Notes: generated by a model from the letters alone, not told the origin. DNA of 22,816 nt from Intrasporangium_A sp051961875 (GCF_051961875.1 NZ_JBQCCV010000110.1:1-22816), one strand, 5' to 3'. Counted from the first letter of the stretch, positions 13,662-21,811 are shown. Made by a program: numbers and translations.

Positions 13662-14230
13662 TTGTTGCCCTCGAGCATCAGCGCCATGGCCTCTGCTCGA
13701 GTGGCTGGATCTCGCAGCTGGCCACGGACCGCAGAGGTGATGGTCGACGCGCCCGGTTTGCGGATGCCGCGCATCGACATGCAGAGGTGCTCCGACTGGA
13801 TGACGACGATGACGCCCTGCACGCCGAGGTGCTCGACGAGGGCGTCGGCGATCTGGGAGGTGAGCCGTTCCTGGACCTGGGGGCGCCGGGCGTAGATCTC
13901 GACGAGCCGGGCGAGCTTGGACAGGCCGGTGACCCGGCCGTGCTTGTCGGGGATGTAGCCCACGTGGGCGACGCCGTGAAAAGGCACGAGATGATGTTCG
14001 CACGTCGAGTAGAGCTCGATGTCGCGGACGATCACCAGCTCTTCGTGATCGATGTTGAAGGTCTTGTCGAGGACGTCCGAGGCCTCCATGTCGAGGCCGG
14101 AGAAGATCTCGGCGTAGGAGCGGGCGACGCGCTCGGGGGTGTCACGCAGCCCTTCGCGGTCGGGGTCCTCCCCGACCGCGATGAGCAGCTCGCGGACCGC
14201 TTTCACTGCCCGCGCCTGGTCGACCGCCAC
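13658..14230 (-). CDS. folE: GTP cyclohydrolase I
   Basis: The 190-residue enzyme catalyses the first step of folate synthesis, GTP to 7,8-dihydroneopterin triphosphate. Zinc ligands are visible: Cys77 and His80 in STCEHHLVPF and Cys150 in SEHLCMSMRGIRKPG. The N-terminal REGLRDTPERVARSYAEIFSG and the substrate-binding GLSKLARLVEIYARRPQVQERLT block are standard, and the length is normal for the type IA enzyme. The start is GTG 14230, two bases after the ftsH stop, so it is translated by coupling to ftsH. The stop overlaps the start of the DUF2156 gene. The ftsH-folE adjacency is conserved in actinobacteria. Confidence 0.97.
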   Translation of the reverse strand: MAVDQARAVKAVRELLIAVGEDPDREGLRDTPERVARSYAEIFSGLDMEASDVLDKTFNIDHEELVIVRDIELYSTCEHHLVPFHGVAHVGYIPDKHGRVTGLSKLARLVEIYARRPQVQERLTSQIADALVEHLGVQGVIVVIQSEHLCMSMRGIRKPGASTITSAVRGQLRDPATRAEAMALMLEGNK

Positions 14231-14232
14231 GG

Positions 14233-16323
14233 TCAGCCCTTCTCGCCCGGGTCGACGCGGTGGTCGTCGGGCACCTCCACGATCTCGGCCGGCGGGTGCT
14301 CGTCGGCGAGCGGGTGCGCACCGACCGACGCGGCCTCGTCGATCTCCTCCTCGATCTGCTTGTCCGGCGGGACCGGCGGCGGCAGGTGGCCGTTCTGCTT
14401 CGCGGCGATCTCGGCCGGGGTGAGCACCGGCGGGATCGTGCTCGGCTTGCGGGTCTGCGACGAGAGCCAGGTCGGCCGCGGCGGCAGCTTGACGACGTTG
14501 GTGAAGACCTCGGCGAGCTCGCCCTGGTTGAGCGTCTCCCGCTCGAGGAGCTGCAGGACGAGGTGGTCGAGGACGTCGCGGTTCTGGTTCAGCGCCGTGT
14601 AGGCCTCGTCGTGCGCCGACTCGATGAGCTTCTTGACCTCCTCGTCGACGACCCCGGCGATCTCCTCCGAGTAGTCACGCTGGTGGCCCATGTCGCGGCC
14701 GAGGAACACCTCACCGTTGCTCTGCCCGAGCTTGATGGCGCCGATCCGCTCCGACATGCCGTACTCCGTGATCATCTTGCGGGCCATGCCGGTGGCCTTC
14801 TCGATGTCGTTGGAGGCGCCGGTCGTCGGCTCGTGGAAGACGATCTCCTCGGCGACGCGGCCACCGAGGGCGTACGCGAGCTGGTCGAGGATCTCGTTGC
14901 GGGTCGTCGAGTACTTGTCGTCGACGGGCATGACCATCGTGTAGCCGAGGGCCCGGCCGCGCGGCAGGATCGTGATCTTCGTGACGGGGTCGGTGTGGTT
15001 GAGCGACGCGGCGACGAGGGCGTGGCCACCCTCGTGGTACGCCGTGATCTTGCGCTCCTTGGCCGACATGATCCGCGTGCGCTTCTGCGGACCAGCGATG
15101 ACGCGGTCGATCGCCTCGTCGAGCGCCCGGTTGTCGATGACGCGCTTGTCGCTGCGCGCCGTCAGCAGCGCGGCCTCGTTGAGGACGTTGGCGAGGTCGG
15201 CGCCGGTGAAGCCCGGCGTGCGGCGGGCGACGGCGAGCAGGTCGACGTCGGGCGCCATCGGCTTGCCCTTGCCGTGCACCTCGAGGATCCGGTGCCGGCC
15301 GATCATGTCGGGGGCCTCGACGGCGATCTGCCGGTCGAAGCGGCCGGGCCGCAGGAGTGCCGGGTCGAGGATGTCGGGCCGGTTCGTCGCAGCGATGAGG
15401 ATCACGTTGGTCTTGACGTCGAAGCCGTCCATCTCGACGAGCAGCTGGTTCAGGGTCTGCTCGCGCTCGTCGTGGCCGCCGCCGAGGCCGGCGCCACGGT
15501 GCCGGCCGACCGCGTCGATCTCGTCGACGAAGACGATGGCCGGGGCGTTGGCCTTGGCCTGCTCGAAGAGGTCGCGGACGCGGCTGGCACCGACGCCGAC
15601 GAACATCTCGACGAAGTCGGAGCCGGAGATCGAGTAGAACGGCACGCCGGCCTCACCGGCGACAGCCCGGGCGAGGAGGGTCTTGCCGGTACCGGGCGGC
15701 CCGTAGAGCAAGACGCCCTTGGGGATCTTCGCGCCGACAGCGAGGAACTTCGCGGGTTCCTGGAGGAACTCCTTGATCTCGTGCAGCTCCTCGATCGCCT
15801 CGTCGACGCCGGCGACGTCGGCGAAGGTGACCTTTGGCATGTCCTTGGTGGCGAGCTTCGCCCGCGACTTGCCGAACTGCATCACTCTCGAGCCGCCGCC
15901 TTGCATCTGGCCCATCAGGAACCAGAAGAGGCCGAGGATGATGATGATCGGCAGCACCGAGTAGAGCATCGAGCCGAGCCAGCTGGGCTGGTCGATCTCG
16001 TCGGTGTAACCCTTCGGCGGGTTGGCCTTCTCGATGGCGTCGACGACCTGGCCACCGCGCGCGTCGACGTAGTAGGCGTAGACGGACGTCGCGTCCTTCA
16101 CCGTGCCGTCGGGCGACGTGTACGGCGTCTTGAACGTCAGTTCCATCTTCTCGTTGTTGACGAGCGTGGCCGACTCGACGTTGCCCGATGCGATCTGCTT
16201 CATCGCCTCGGAGGTGTCGATCCGAGGTGCACCCGAGTCGGAGAACATCAGGCCGAAGACCAGTGCGCCGATGAGGAGCAGGATCCACACCATCGGGGTG
16301 CGAAGAATGCGCTTTGCGTCCAT
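14233..16323 (-). CDS. ftsH: ATP-dependent zinc metalloprotease FtsH
   Basis: This 696-residue membrane-bound AAA+ protease forms hexamers and degrades misfolded membrane and short-lived cytosolic proteins. Helix 1 is at about 12-28, a periplasmic-side domain at 32-115 and helix 2 at about 118-138. The AAA domain has Walker A GPPGTGKT (208-215), pore motif FVGVGA (241-246), Walker B IVFVDEID (263-270) and the second region of homology RPGRFDRQI. The M41 site is HEGGH (430-434), with the third zinc ligand in the TTGASNDIEKA block. The C-terminal tail beyond about 615 is Pro-rich and acidic. Start ATG 16323 is required by helix 1. It leads the fol operon; its leader contains an ECF-type promoter and a hairpin. 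Confidence 0.98.
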   Translation of the reverse strand: MDAKRILRTPMVWILLLIGALVFGLMFSDSGAPRIDTSEAMKQIASGNVESATLVNNEKMELTFKTPYTSPDGTVKDATSVYAYYVDARGGQVVDAIEKANPPKGYTDEIDQPSWLGSMLYSVLPIIIILGLFWFLMGQMQGGGSRVMQFGKSRAKLATKDMPKVTFADVAGVDEAIEELHEIKEFLQEPAKFLAVGAKIPKGVLLYGPPGTGKTLLARAVAGEAGVPFYSISGSDFVEMFVGVGASRVRDLFEQAKANAPAIVFVDEIDAVGRHRGAGLGGGHDEREQTLNQLLVEMDGFDVKTNVILIAATNRPDILDPALLRPGRFDRQIAVEAPDMIGRHRILEVHGKGKPMAPDVDLLAVARRTPGFTGADLANVLNEAALLTARSDKRVIDNRALDEAIDRVIAGPQKRTRIMSAKERKITAYHEGGHALVAASLNHTDPVTKITILPRGRALGYTMVMPVDDKYSTTRNEILDQLAYALGGRVAEEIVFHEPTTGASNDIEKATGMARKMITEYGMSERIGAIKLGQSNGEVFLGRDMGHQRDYSEEIAGVVDEEVKKLIESAHDEAYTALNQNRDVLDHLVLQLLERETLNQGELAEVFTNVVKLPPRPTWLSSQTRKPSTIPPVLTPAEIAAKQNGHLPPPVPPDKQIEEEIDEAASVGAHPLADEHPPAEIVEVPDDHRVDPGEKG

Positions 16324-16330
16324 GTAACTG

Positions 16331-16354
16331 CGGGGCCTTCGCCCCGGTCCTCCT
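16331..16354 (-). promoter_or_regulatory. Strong Shine-Dalgarno separated from the ftsH ATG by a hairpin
   Basis: On the minus strand AGGAGG (16354-16349) is 25 nt from the ATG at 16323, too far to work linearly. Between them CGGGGC-GAAG-GCCCCG (16346-16331) folds into a 6-bp GC stem with a tetraloop. Removing the 16-nt hairpin leaves a 9-nt spacing, close to ideal. No other ribosome site precedes the ATG. Confidence 0.6.
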
Positions 16355-16383
16355 GCTCGTCTGGCGGTGCTGACTGATCGATC

Positions 16384-16409
16384 AACGTCTGGGCAGGCTT
16401 CAGTGTTCC
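16384..16409 (-). promoter_or_regulatory. ECF-type promoter (GGAAC-N18-GTT) of ftsH
   Basis: Reading the minus strand, GGAAC is at 16409-16405 and GTT at 16386-16384 with exactly 18 nt between. This fits the SigH/SigR thiol- and heat-stress sigma consensus (GGAAT/C, 16-20 nt, GTT). Transcription would start near 16377, giving a leader of about 54 nt. A 10-bp palindrome TGATCGATCA (16375-16384) overlaps the -10 and start point. Confidence 0.5.
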
Positions 16410-16475
16410 GTATCCGGTCCGCTCATGCCCAGCCAGCCGAGGTCCAACCTGCCCTGCCCGTACCCTCCGCGCGAG

Positions 16476-16507
16476 CTCGTATGCCGGTCACCGCCCCTCC
16501 GTACGAG
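16476..16507 (-). terminator. Weak stem-loop after the DUF1028 gene
   Basis: CTCGTA (16476-16481) pairs with TACGAG (16502-16507) in the 195-bp gap between the DUF1028 stop and the ftsH start; inner CGG/CCG pairs may extend the stem past a bulge. One CGGCATAC word is in the left arm. The stem is short, so this is tentative. Confidence 0.25.
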
Positions 16508-16518
16508 GCGTCGCGGGG

Positions 16519-17346
16519 TCAGTCCGGTGTCGCCGCGCGCAGCGCGTCGAGGACCCGGCTGTCGACGCCCTCCGGGGAGAGCCGCGACTCGTAGTTGACG
16601 ATGCCGGCCCAGTCGGCGAGCGCCGCCGCGACGTCCTCGTTCGTGTGGCCGAGCCGGGCGAGCCGGCCGCGCATCTCCTCGGCCAGGTCTCCCTCGAGGG
16701 GCAGCACGTCCTCCGCGTGGCCGAAGACCATCTCCCACTCGCCGAGGAGCCGAGCGACCTCACCCACGGGATCGGCGTGGTCGTCGACGCGAAGGTCGAC
16801 CAGCACGCCGGAGCCGTCGTAGCCCGCCCCCGGCTGCACGGCATACAGGGCGGCACTCTGCCGGCCACGCGCGTCACCGCCGGCGGCGTCGCCCGCCGCG
16901 AGCGCGGCGAGAAGGCGCTGTGCGAACGGCTCGTCCTCGGACTCGAGCCAGGCGCGCTCCATCTCCGCGACGACCTCAGGCCCGGTCAGGATGTTGCCCT
17001 GGATGGCGTATGCCGCCGTCCCCGAGTCGTGCGCGACCCCACCGCACCAGGGCAGGCATCCGGGGCCGGTGTAGGTCGCGGCGCTCGAGGGGCCGACGAG
17101 CCCGAGCTGGCGCTCGTCGCGGCCCTCGTCCGCGGACGTCGTGGTCGCGATGGCCGCCCCGGCGGCGTCGCCCGAGGCGAGGCGCTCGAGCAGCTCCTCG
17201 ATGTAGGCGACGCGGGCGAAGGACTGGGTCGCGACGGCGCCGACACCCGCGCGGGCCCCGGGCACGACCGAGCCGACGGCGAGGAACTTGCTGGCGACGG
17301 CGACGCCGTAGGCGTCACCGTCGCGGGCGACGATCGAGAAGGTCAT
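16519..17346 (-). CDS. DUF1028 family protein (Ntn-hydrolase-like)
   Basis: The 275-residue protein begins at once with the family's opening TFSIVARDGDAYGVAVASKFLAVGSVVPGA and continues with GVGAVATQSFARVAYIEELLERLASG, the DUF1028 core. That domain resembles Ntn-hydrolases such as proteasome subunits and gamma-glutamyltransferases. Thr2 directly after the start Met could be the nucleophile, but no reaction is proven for the family. The C-terminal part (about 205-275) looks like the usual putative peptidoglycan-binding DUF1028 extension, here with RLGHTNEDVAAALADWAGIVNYESRL. ATG 17346 is 13 nt after the hpt stop, so it is probably the last gene of the zincin-tilS-hpt group. Confidence 0.88.
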   Translation of the reverse strand: MTFSIVARDGDAYGVAVASKFLAVGSVVPGARAGVGAVATQSFARVAYIEELLERLASGDAAGAAIATTTSADEGRDERQLGLVGPSSAATYTGPGCLPWCGGVAHDSGTAAYAIQGNILTGPEVVAEMERAWLESEDEPFAQRLLAALAAGDAAGGDARGRQSAALYAVQPGAGYDGSGVLVDLRVDDHADPVGEVARLLGEWEMVFGHAEDVLPLEGDLAEEMRGRLARLGHTNEDVAAALADWAGIVNYESRLSPEGVDSRVLDALRAATPD

Positions 17347-17359
17347 CGGCCGGTCCCCG

Positions 17360-17911
17360 TCAGGCGTAGACGTGTGGCGCGAGGGTGCCGACGCAGCGGA
17401 GGTTGCGGTAGCGCTCCGCGTAGTCGAGGCCGTAGCCCACGACGAACTCGTTGGGGATGTCGAAGCCGACGTACTTCACGGGGATGTCGACCTTGACGAC
17501 GTCGGGCTTGCGCAGCAGCGTGCAGATCTCCACGGAGGCCGGCTTGCGGGACTCGAGGTTGGCCCGGATCCACGACAGGGTCAGGCCGGAGTCGATGATG
17601 TCCTCGACGATGAGGACGTCCTTGCCGGTGATGTCCGCGTCGAGGTCCTTGAGGATCCGCACGACACCGGAGCTCTTCGTGCCGGAGCCGTAGGACGAGA
17701 CCGCCATCCAGTCCATCGGCGCGGTGCCCGGCAGCGCCCGCATGAGGTCGGCCATGACGACGACCGCCCCCTTGAGGACGCCGACGAGAAGGAGGTCCTT
17801 GCCCTCGTAGTCCTGCCAGATCTGCGCCGCCAGCTCCGCGAGCCGGGCCTGGATCTGCTCCTCGGTGAGGAGGACCTTGGCGAGGTCGGCTCCCATGTGC
17901 TCGCTGTCCAC
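17360..17911 (-). CDS. hpt: Hypoxanthine phosphoribosyltransferase
   Basis: This 183-residue purine-salvage enzyme makes IMP or GMP from hypoxanthine or guanine and PRPP. The PRPP-binding signature is VLIVEDIIDSGLTL (99-112). The N-terminal LLLVGVLKGAVVVMADLMR (40-58), the flexible-loop SSYGSGTKSSG (72-82) and VKYVGFDIPNEFVVGYGLDYAERYRNL near the end are all typical. The frame is open to 17953, but GTG 17911 is preferred because GAGGAG lies 6 nt upstream and the family starts about ten residues before the first helix. It follows tilS by 123 bp, a pair conserved in many bacteria. Confidence 0.97.
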   Translation of the reverse strand: MDSEHMGADLAKVLLTEEQIQARLAELAAQIWQDYEGKDLLLVGVLKGAVVVMADLMRALPGTAPMDWMAVSSYGSGTKSSGVVRILKDLDADITGKDVLIVEDIIDSGLTLSWIRANLESRKPASVEICTLLRKPDVVKVDIPVKYVGFDIPNEFVVGYGLDYAERYRNLRCVGTLAPHVYA

Positions 17912-18034
17912 TAACGGCTCCTCGGTGTGTCGGGGTGGGCGAACCGACCCCATTCAACCCGATCGACCAACCCGCGCGGCACGGCACTCCTGCAAGGCGA
18001 GGGATTCGCGTCGCCCGGGGGGGCCGGCGCCGGG

Positions 18035-19030
18035 TCAGTGGTCGGCGACCGGGATCGGGCTGAACCGGATGGCGCCCTCGTCGCGGGCCACTGCGATGCC
18101 GCCCGGCACGTGGAGCGGCCCCTGGCCGTGCCACGACGTGAGCAGCGCGTCGAGCGACTCGACGTGCGCCGCCGAGACGTCCGCGATCGGTGCCCCGGCC
18201 TCGGAGGCGAGGATGCGCCAGACCCGGGTGCGGATCGCCCGAGGCAGGGCGCTCAGGGCGTCGAGGTCGACCCCGGGATGACCGGGCGCGTTGGGCAGCT
18301 CGGCCCGCGCCCGTCGCGCGAGCTCCTCGAGGTGGTCCGCGTCCTCCCGCAGCAGGTCCGCGGAGCGCGCCAGCGCGGCGACGAAGCCCGGGCGGAGATG
18401 GGCCTCGAGGATCTCCAGCACCTTGCGGGCCCGGACTCGCCGGAACGACTCGTCGCCGTTGTGCGGGTCGTCCCACGGCTCGATGCCGTGGGCGGCGCAG
18501 ACCGCCCGGGTCGTCGCGCGCGGGAGCGCGAGGAACGGGCGCACCACGAGGCCCCGGCGCACCGGCATACCGGACAGCGACCGCGCCCCCGAGCCGCGGG
18601 CGAGCCCGAGCAGGACCTGCTCGGCCTGGTCGTCGCGGGTGTGGCCGACGAGGATGAGGGCCGCGCCGAGCCGGTGGGCCGTCGTCTCGAGGACGGCGTA
18701 GCGGGCGGTGCGGGCATCCGCCTCGGGTCCGGCGCCGGTTGTCGGCACCTGGGTCTCCACGACCTCGACCGGAGCCAGGCCCAGCTGCCGGCACGTCGCC
18801 GCCGCGCGGTGCGCGACGATGCTCGACTCCTCCTGCAGCTGGTGGTCGACGATCACCGCGCCGCCACGCATGCCGCTCCGGGGCGCCTCGAAGGCGAGCG
18901 CGGCGGCGAGCGCCATCGAGTCCGTGCCGCCGGAGACGGCGGCGACGATGAGGGAGCCCTCGGGGATGTCCTTGAGGTGCTCGCGCACAGCGAGCCGTGC
19001 CGCGGCAACCGCGGGATCGGGACCGGTCAC
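18035..19030 (-). CDS. tilS: tRNA(Ile)-lysidine synthetase
   Basis: The 331-residue enzyme puts lysine on C34 of the CAU-anticodon tRNA(Ile) with ATP, so the tRNA reads AUA. The PP-loop SGGTDS is at 33-38; VIVDHQLQEES, ARYAVLETTAHRLGAALILVGHTRDDQAEQVLLGLARGSG and PWDDPHNGDESFRRVRAR complete the N-terminal ATPase domain. The rest is the short substrate-binding domain usual in actinobacteria. The frame is open far upstream, but that is antisense-like sequence of the zincin gene; GTG 19030, 8 nt after the zincin stop, is the only sensible start. GC-rich CCGGCGCCGG at 18024-18033, next to the stop, may form a weak hairpin. Confidence 0.94.
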   Translation of the reverse strand: MTGPDPAVAAARLAVREHLKDIPEGSLIVAAVSGGTDSMALAAALAFEAPRSGMRGGAVIVDHQLQEESSIVAHRAAATCRQLGLAPVEVVETQVPTTGAGPEADARTARYAVLETTAHRLGAALILVGHTRDDQAEQVLLGLARGSGARSLSGMPVRRGLVVRPFLALPRATTRAVCAAHGIEPWDDPHNGDESFRRVRARKVLEILEAHLRPGFVAALARSADLLREDADHLEELARRARAELPNAPGHPGVDLDALSALPRAIRTRVWRILASEAGAPIADVSAAHVESLDALLTSWHGQGPLHVPGGIAVARDEGAIRFSPIPVADH

Positions 19031-19038
19031 GCCGCGCC

Positions 19039-20115
19039 TCAGCCGTGCACGCGCCGCACCCAGGCGGCGGGGTCGAGGATCTCGGTCGCGCGGGGCAGGG
19101 TCTCCGGCGAGGCCCAGACCTCGGACAGGCCGTCCCGGCCGACCGCGTCCATGACGGCCCGGACGAAGCCGGCGCCGTCGCGGTACTGGCGCAGCTTCGC
19201 CTCGAGACCGAGGAGCTTGCGCAGCAGCCGGTCGACGCCGACCGAGCTCATCCGGCGCCGGTCGAACTTCGCCCGGATCTCTGCGACGGTGGGGATGACC
19301 CGGGGCCCGACGTCGTCCATCACGACGTCGGCATGACCCTCGAGGAGCGACATGATCGCGGTAATGTCGGCGATCTTCGCCTTCTGCTCCGGGGTCGCGA
19401 AGAGCTGGCCCAGCCCCTCCCCCGAGCGGATCACCTCGGGCAGGCGGGTCGCGAGCTGCTGGAGCCGGTTGCCGATGTCCTCGGGCGTCGGGGCGAGGTC
19501 CACCGCGAGCTGCTGGGTCTGCTCGATCATGTGCTCGCGCAGCCACGGCACCGCGGTGAACTGGACCCGGTGGGTCTCCTCGTGCATCGCGACCCACCGG
19601 CGGAAGTCGTGCGGGTCGACGTCGAGCTGCCGCTCCACCTGCACGATGTTGGGGGCGACGAGCAGCAGGCGCGGGGTGCCGCCCGGCGCAAGGTCGTACT
19701 GCCCGAGGATCTTGCTCGACAGGAAGGCGAGCAGCCCTCCGATCTCGGCCCCGGTGACCTTGCTGCCGATCGCGGCTGCGGCCGGGCCGAGGTTGACCTT
19801 CCGCGTCGCAGTCAGCTTGTCGATGATCGGGTCGAGCATGGCCTCGAACGAGTCGACGTTGGCACTGATCCAGCCGGCCCGGTCGACGATGAGGGGCGGT
19901 GGCGCGGCCTCCGGCGCCCGCATGCCCGACGTCTCGGCGACGGGCTCGACCGCCTCCGCCGCCGCGGCCCGGAGGTCGGCGACGATCGTGGCCGCCTCCT
20001 CGAAGCTGACCTGCGGGCCGGCCTTCGTGATGACCTGCCCCGTCCGCTTGGCGAACTCGTAGTCGACGTATGCCGCTCCGCCGGCTGGCGCCGGCAGCCT
20101 GGTCGATTCGCTCAT
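19039..20115 (-). CDS. Zinc-dependent metalloprotease-like protein (Zincin_2, F420-biosynthesis-associated type)
   Basis: The 358-residue soluble protein carries zincin motif HEETH (178-182) in RWVAMHEETHRVQF and a likely third ligand in LLEGHADVVMDD (Glu259). This layout matches the Zincin_2 family, described by TIGRFAM models as putative hydrolase or coenzyme F420 biosynthesis-associated protein; catalysis is unproven. The N terminus contains AAYVDYEFAKRTGQVITKAGP, typical of the group, without a signal peptide. ATG 20115 precedes it. tilS follows after 8 nt, and the dacB-zincin-tilS-hpt order matches M. tuberculosis from memory. An ECF-type promoter lies upstream. The gap to dacB (20116-20269) holds only that promoter and a weak CCTCGAG hairpin. 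Confidence 0.88.
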   Translation of the reverse strand: MSESTRLPAPAGGAAYVDYEFAKRTGQVITKAGPQVSFEEAATIVADLRAAAAEAVEPVAETSGMRAPEAAPPPLIVDRAGWISANVDSFEAMLDPIIDKLTATRKVNLGPAAAAIGSKVTGAEIGGLLAFLSSKILGQYDLAPGGTPRLLLVAPNIVQVERQLDVDPHDFRRWVAMHEETHRVQFTAVPWLREHMIEQTQQLAVDLAPTPEDIGNRLQQLATRLPEVIRSGEGLGQLFATPEQKAKIADITAIMSLLEGHADVVMDDVGPRVIPTVAEIRAKFDRRRMSSVGVDRLLRKLLGLEAKLRQYRDGAGFVRAVMDAVGRDGLSEVWASPETLPRATEILDPAAWVRRVHG

Positions 20116-20189
20116 GCTGAGTCTCTCGCCCGTCTGTGCTCGGTCTCGTCCTCGAGGCCACCCCGCTTGCTCGAGGCAGTCACCGCACC

Positions 20190-20215
20190 AACGCTACGCG
20201 CTGGCTCTTCGTTCC
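20190..20215 (-). promoter_or_regulatory. ECF-type promoter (GGAAC-N18-GTT) of the zincin-tilS genes
   Basis: On the minus strand GGAAC occupies 20215-20211 and GTT 20192-20190, separated by exactly 18 nt, the same layout as in front of ftsH. The start codon at 20115 is about 75 nt downstream. A TAGCGT sequence (20196-20191) overlapping the GTT could instead be a housekeeping -10. Confidence 0.45.
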
Positions 20216-20269
20216 CGGGGACGATACCTCGGCGCCCCGACAGGTCCGGTCAAGAGTGCGGCCAGACGG

Positions 20270-21700
20270 TCAGGCCCGGCACCCGCAGGAGGCGAGCGCC
20301 GTGACGAAGCCATCGAGTGCGGCCCGGGCGTCCGCCATGCCCGCCTTGGGCACCAGTCCCGCGAAGACGAGGAGGCGTCCGTCGTCGTCGACGACGCTGC
20401 CGGCCAGGGCGTTCGCGCCGGTCAGGGTGCCGGTCTTGGCCCTGACCCGGCCTGCGGCGGCGTGGGCCGTGCCGGAGAGGTACCGGTCCTCGAGGGTGCC
20501 TGTGAGGCCCGCGATCGGCATGCCCTCGATGGCCAGTCGGAGCGCGGCGTGTCGCCCGTCGTAGCCCTTCGCGAGCAGGTCGGTCAGGAGCAGGGCGGTC
20601 ACCCGGTTCTCCCTCGACAGTCCGCTGGCATCGCTGAGGGCCACGCCCTGGATGTCGAGCCCGAGCGCGGCCACTCGCTTGACGACCCAGGTGCCGACGT
20701 CGCCGAACGAGGTCTGGGCGCCGGACCGGAAGGCCGCCTGCCGAGCCAGGATCTCGATGAGCGCGTTGTCCGACTCGGTCAGGGCCAGCCCGAGCTGGTC
20801 CAGGACCGGGGCCGAGTCCACGGAGCCGAGGACCCGCGCGTCGAGCGGCGCGAGGCTATGCGCGACCGAGGCTCGGCTCGCCGTGATCCCGTGCTTGCGG
20901 AGCTGGGCGAGGAAGGCGTCCACGGTTCCCGCGACCGGGTCGGCTGGGCCCGGCCGACCGGGCACCGCTCGCTGGTCGGCGCGGCCGAGCATCGCGACAG
21001 CTCCGGTGATGCCGTCGGGTCGGAACGACGCCGACCAGGTCGGGGCGAGGAGCGGGCCGGGCGCATAGGACAGGTCGACGGAGACCGTGACCTTCGTCGT
21101 TCCGCTCCTGCGCAGCGCGTCGGCCACCTGGGCCGCGAGGTCGCCGAGACCGGCATGGCCGTCGACGGATGCCGGGTTTCCCTGGTCCGGGGCGAGGAGG
21201 GAGTCGCCGCCGGCGACGAGGATGATCGAGCCGGCGCTCGAGCCCCCGACGACCTTCGTGGTCAGGACGTCGTTCGGGCCGAACACCTGCCCGATGGCGG
21301 CAGCGGAGAGCAGCTTCGTCGTCGAGGCCGGCACCTGCGGCTCGGCACCCCGTTCATCGAGCAGCACCGTGCCGGTCTGCCCGTCGCGGACGACGAGCGA
21401 GGCCAGCGAGAGCGCCGGCAGTCCCAGCACCGAGGCGAGCCGCTCGCGGAGCGCAGCAGGGCTGGGCGCGGCGCCGTCCTCGGCGAGCGAGCCGAGCGGC
21501 ATACCGACGGAGGTCGACGGCGTCGGCTGGGGGACAACGGGCAACGTGCGGGTGCCCGGGGTCGCGGTCGGCGGCGGAGGCGGCAGCGGACGGGTCGTGA
21601 GGATGCCTGGCGCAAGGTCGGCGGCATCGAGCGCGGCATAGCCGACCAGCACCGCGACCGCCGAGCCGATGACGACCGAGCGCCGCACCGCGCGCTTCAC
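20270..21700 (-). CDS. dacB: D-alanyl-D-alanine carboxypeptidase/endopeptidase (PBP4 type)
   Basis: This 476-residue S13-family penicillin-binding protein trims peptidoglycan stem peptides outside the membrane. Residues about 9-28 form an uncleaved anchor or signal (VVIGSAVAVLVGYAALDA), followed by a Pro/Thr linker (39-65). The active-site motifs are S126-T-T-K129 in VPASTTKLLSAAA, SDN at 310-312 and KTG at 422-424 in RAKTGTLTGA. The PBP4-specific inserted domains lie between the first two. GTG 21700 is the start; upstream the frame runs into the divergent ppa gene. No strong ribosome site or -10 is evident in the 111-bp gap to ppa. Two cysteines at the C-terminal end (ASCGCRA) are unusual. 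Confidence 0.95.
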   Translation of the reverse strand: MKRAVRRSVVIGSAVAVLVGYAALDAADLAPGILTTRPLPPPPPTATPGTRTLPVVPQPTPSTSVGMPLGSLAEDGAAPSPAALRERLASVLGLPALSLASLVVRDGQTGTVLLDERGAEPQVPASTTKLLSAAAIGQVFGPNDVLTTKVVGGSSAGSIILVAGGDSLLAPDQGNPASVDGHAGLGDLAAQVADALRRSGTTKVTVSVDLSYAPGPLLAPTWSASFRPDGITGAVAMLGRADQRAVPGRPGPADPVAGTVDAFLAQLRKHGITASRASVAHSLAPLDARVLGSVDSAPVLDQLGLALTESDNALIEILARQAAFRSGAQTSFGDVGTWVVKRVAALGLDIQGVALSDASGLSRENRVTALLLTDLLAKGYDGRHAALRLAIEGMPIAGLTGTLEDRYLSGTAHAAAGRVRAKTGTLTGANALAGSVVDDDGRLLVFAGLVPKAGMADARAALDGFVTALASCGCRA

Positions 21701-21811
21701 CCGTCCACCACCGTCGCCTTCTTTTCCGTCGCGCCGCTGCGTGCGCAAGACTGTCCCGGAACATTCTGACAGCAGCCGGCCCTGCGACCGGCGGAGGAGA
21801 GAGGCACAAGG

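Noticed and set aside
11532..13895. A 787-codon plus-strand frame across folP, the DUF2156 gene and folE
   Set aside because: The opposite strand encodes three clear coupled proteins; the translation is repetitive acidic/basic sequence with no recognisable motif.
14260..16377. A 705-codon open frame on the plus strand across ftsH
   Set aside because: It is exactly antisense to ftsH, has low-complexity Arg/Asp/Val-rich translation without domains, and arises from GC-rich third positions.
20150..20176. CCTCGAG...CTCGAGG as terminator of dacB
   Set aside because: Only 7 bp with a 13-nt loop, and it lies downstream of the candidate zincin promoter, so a terminator there would block the zincin gene.
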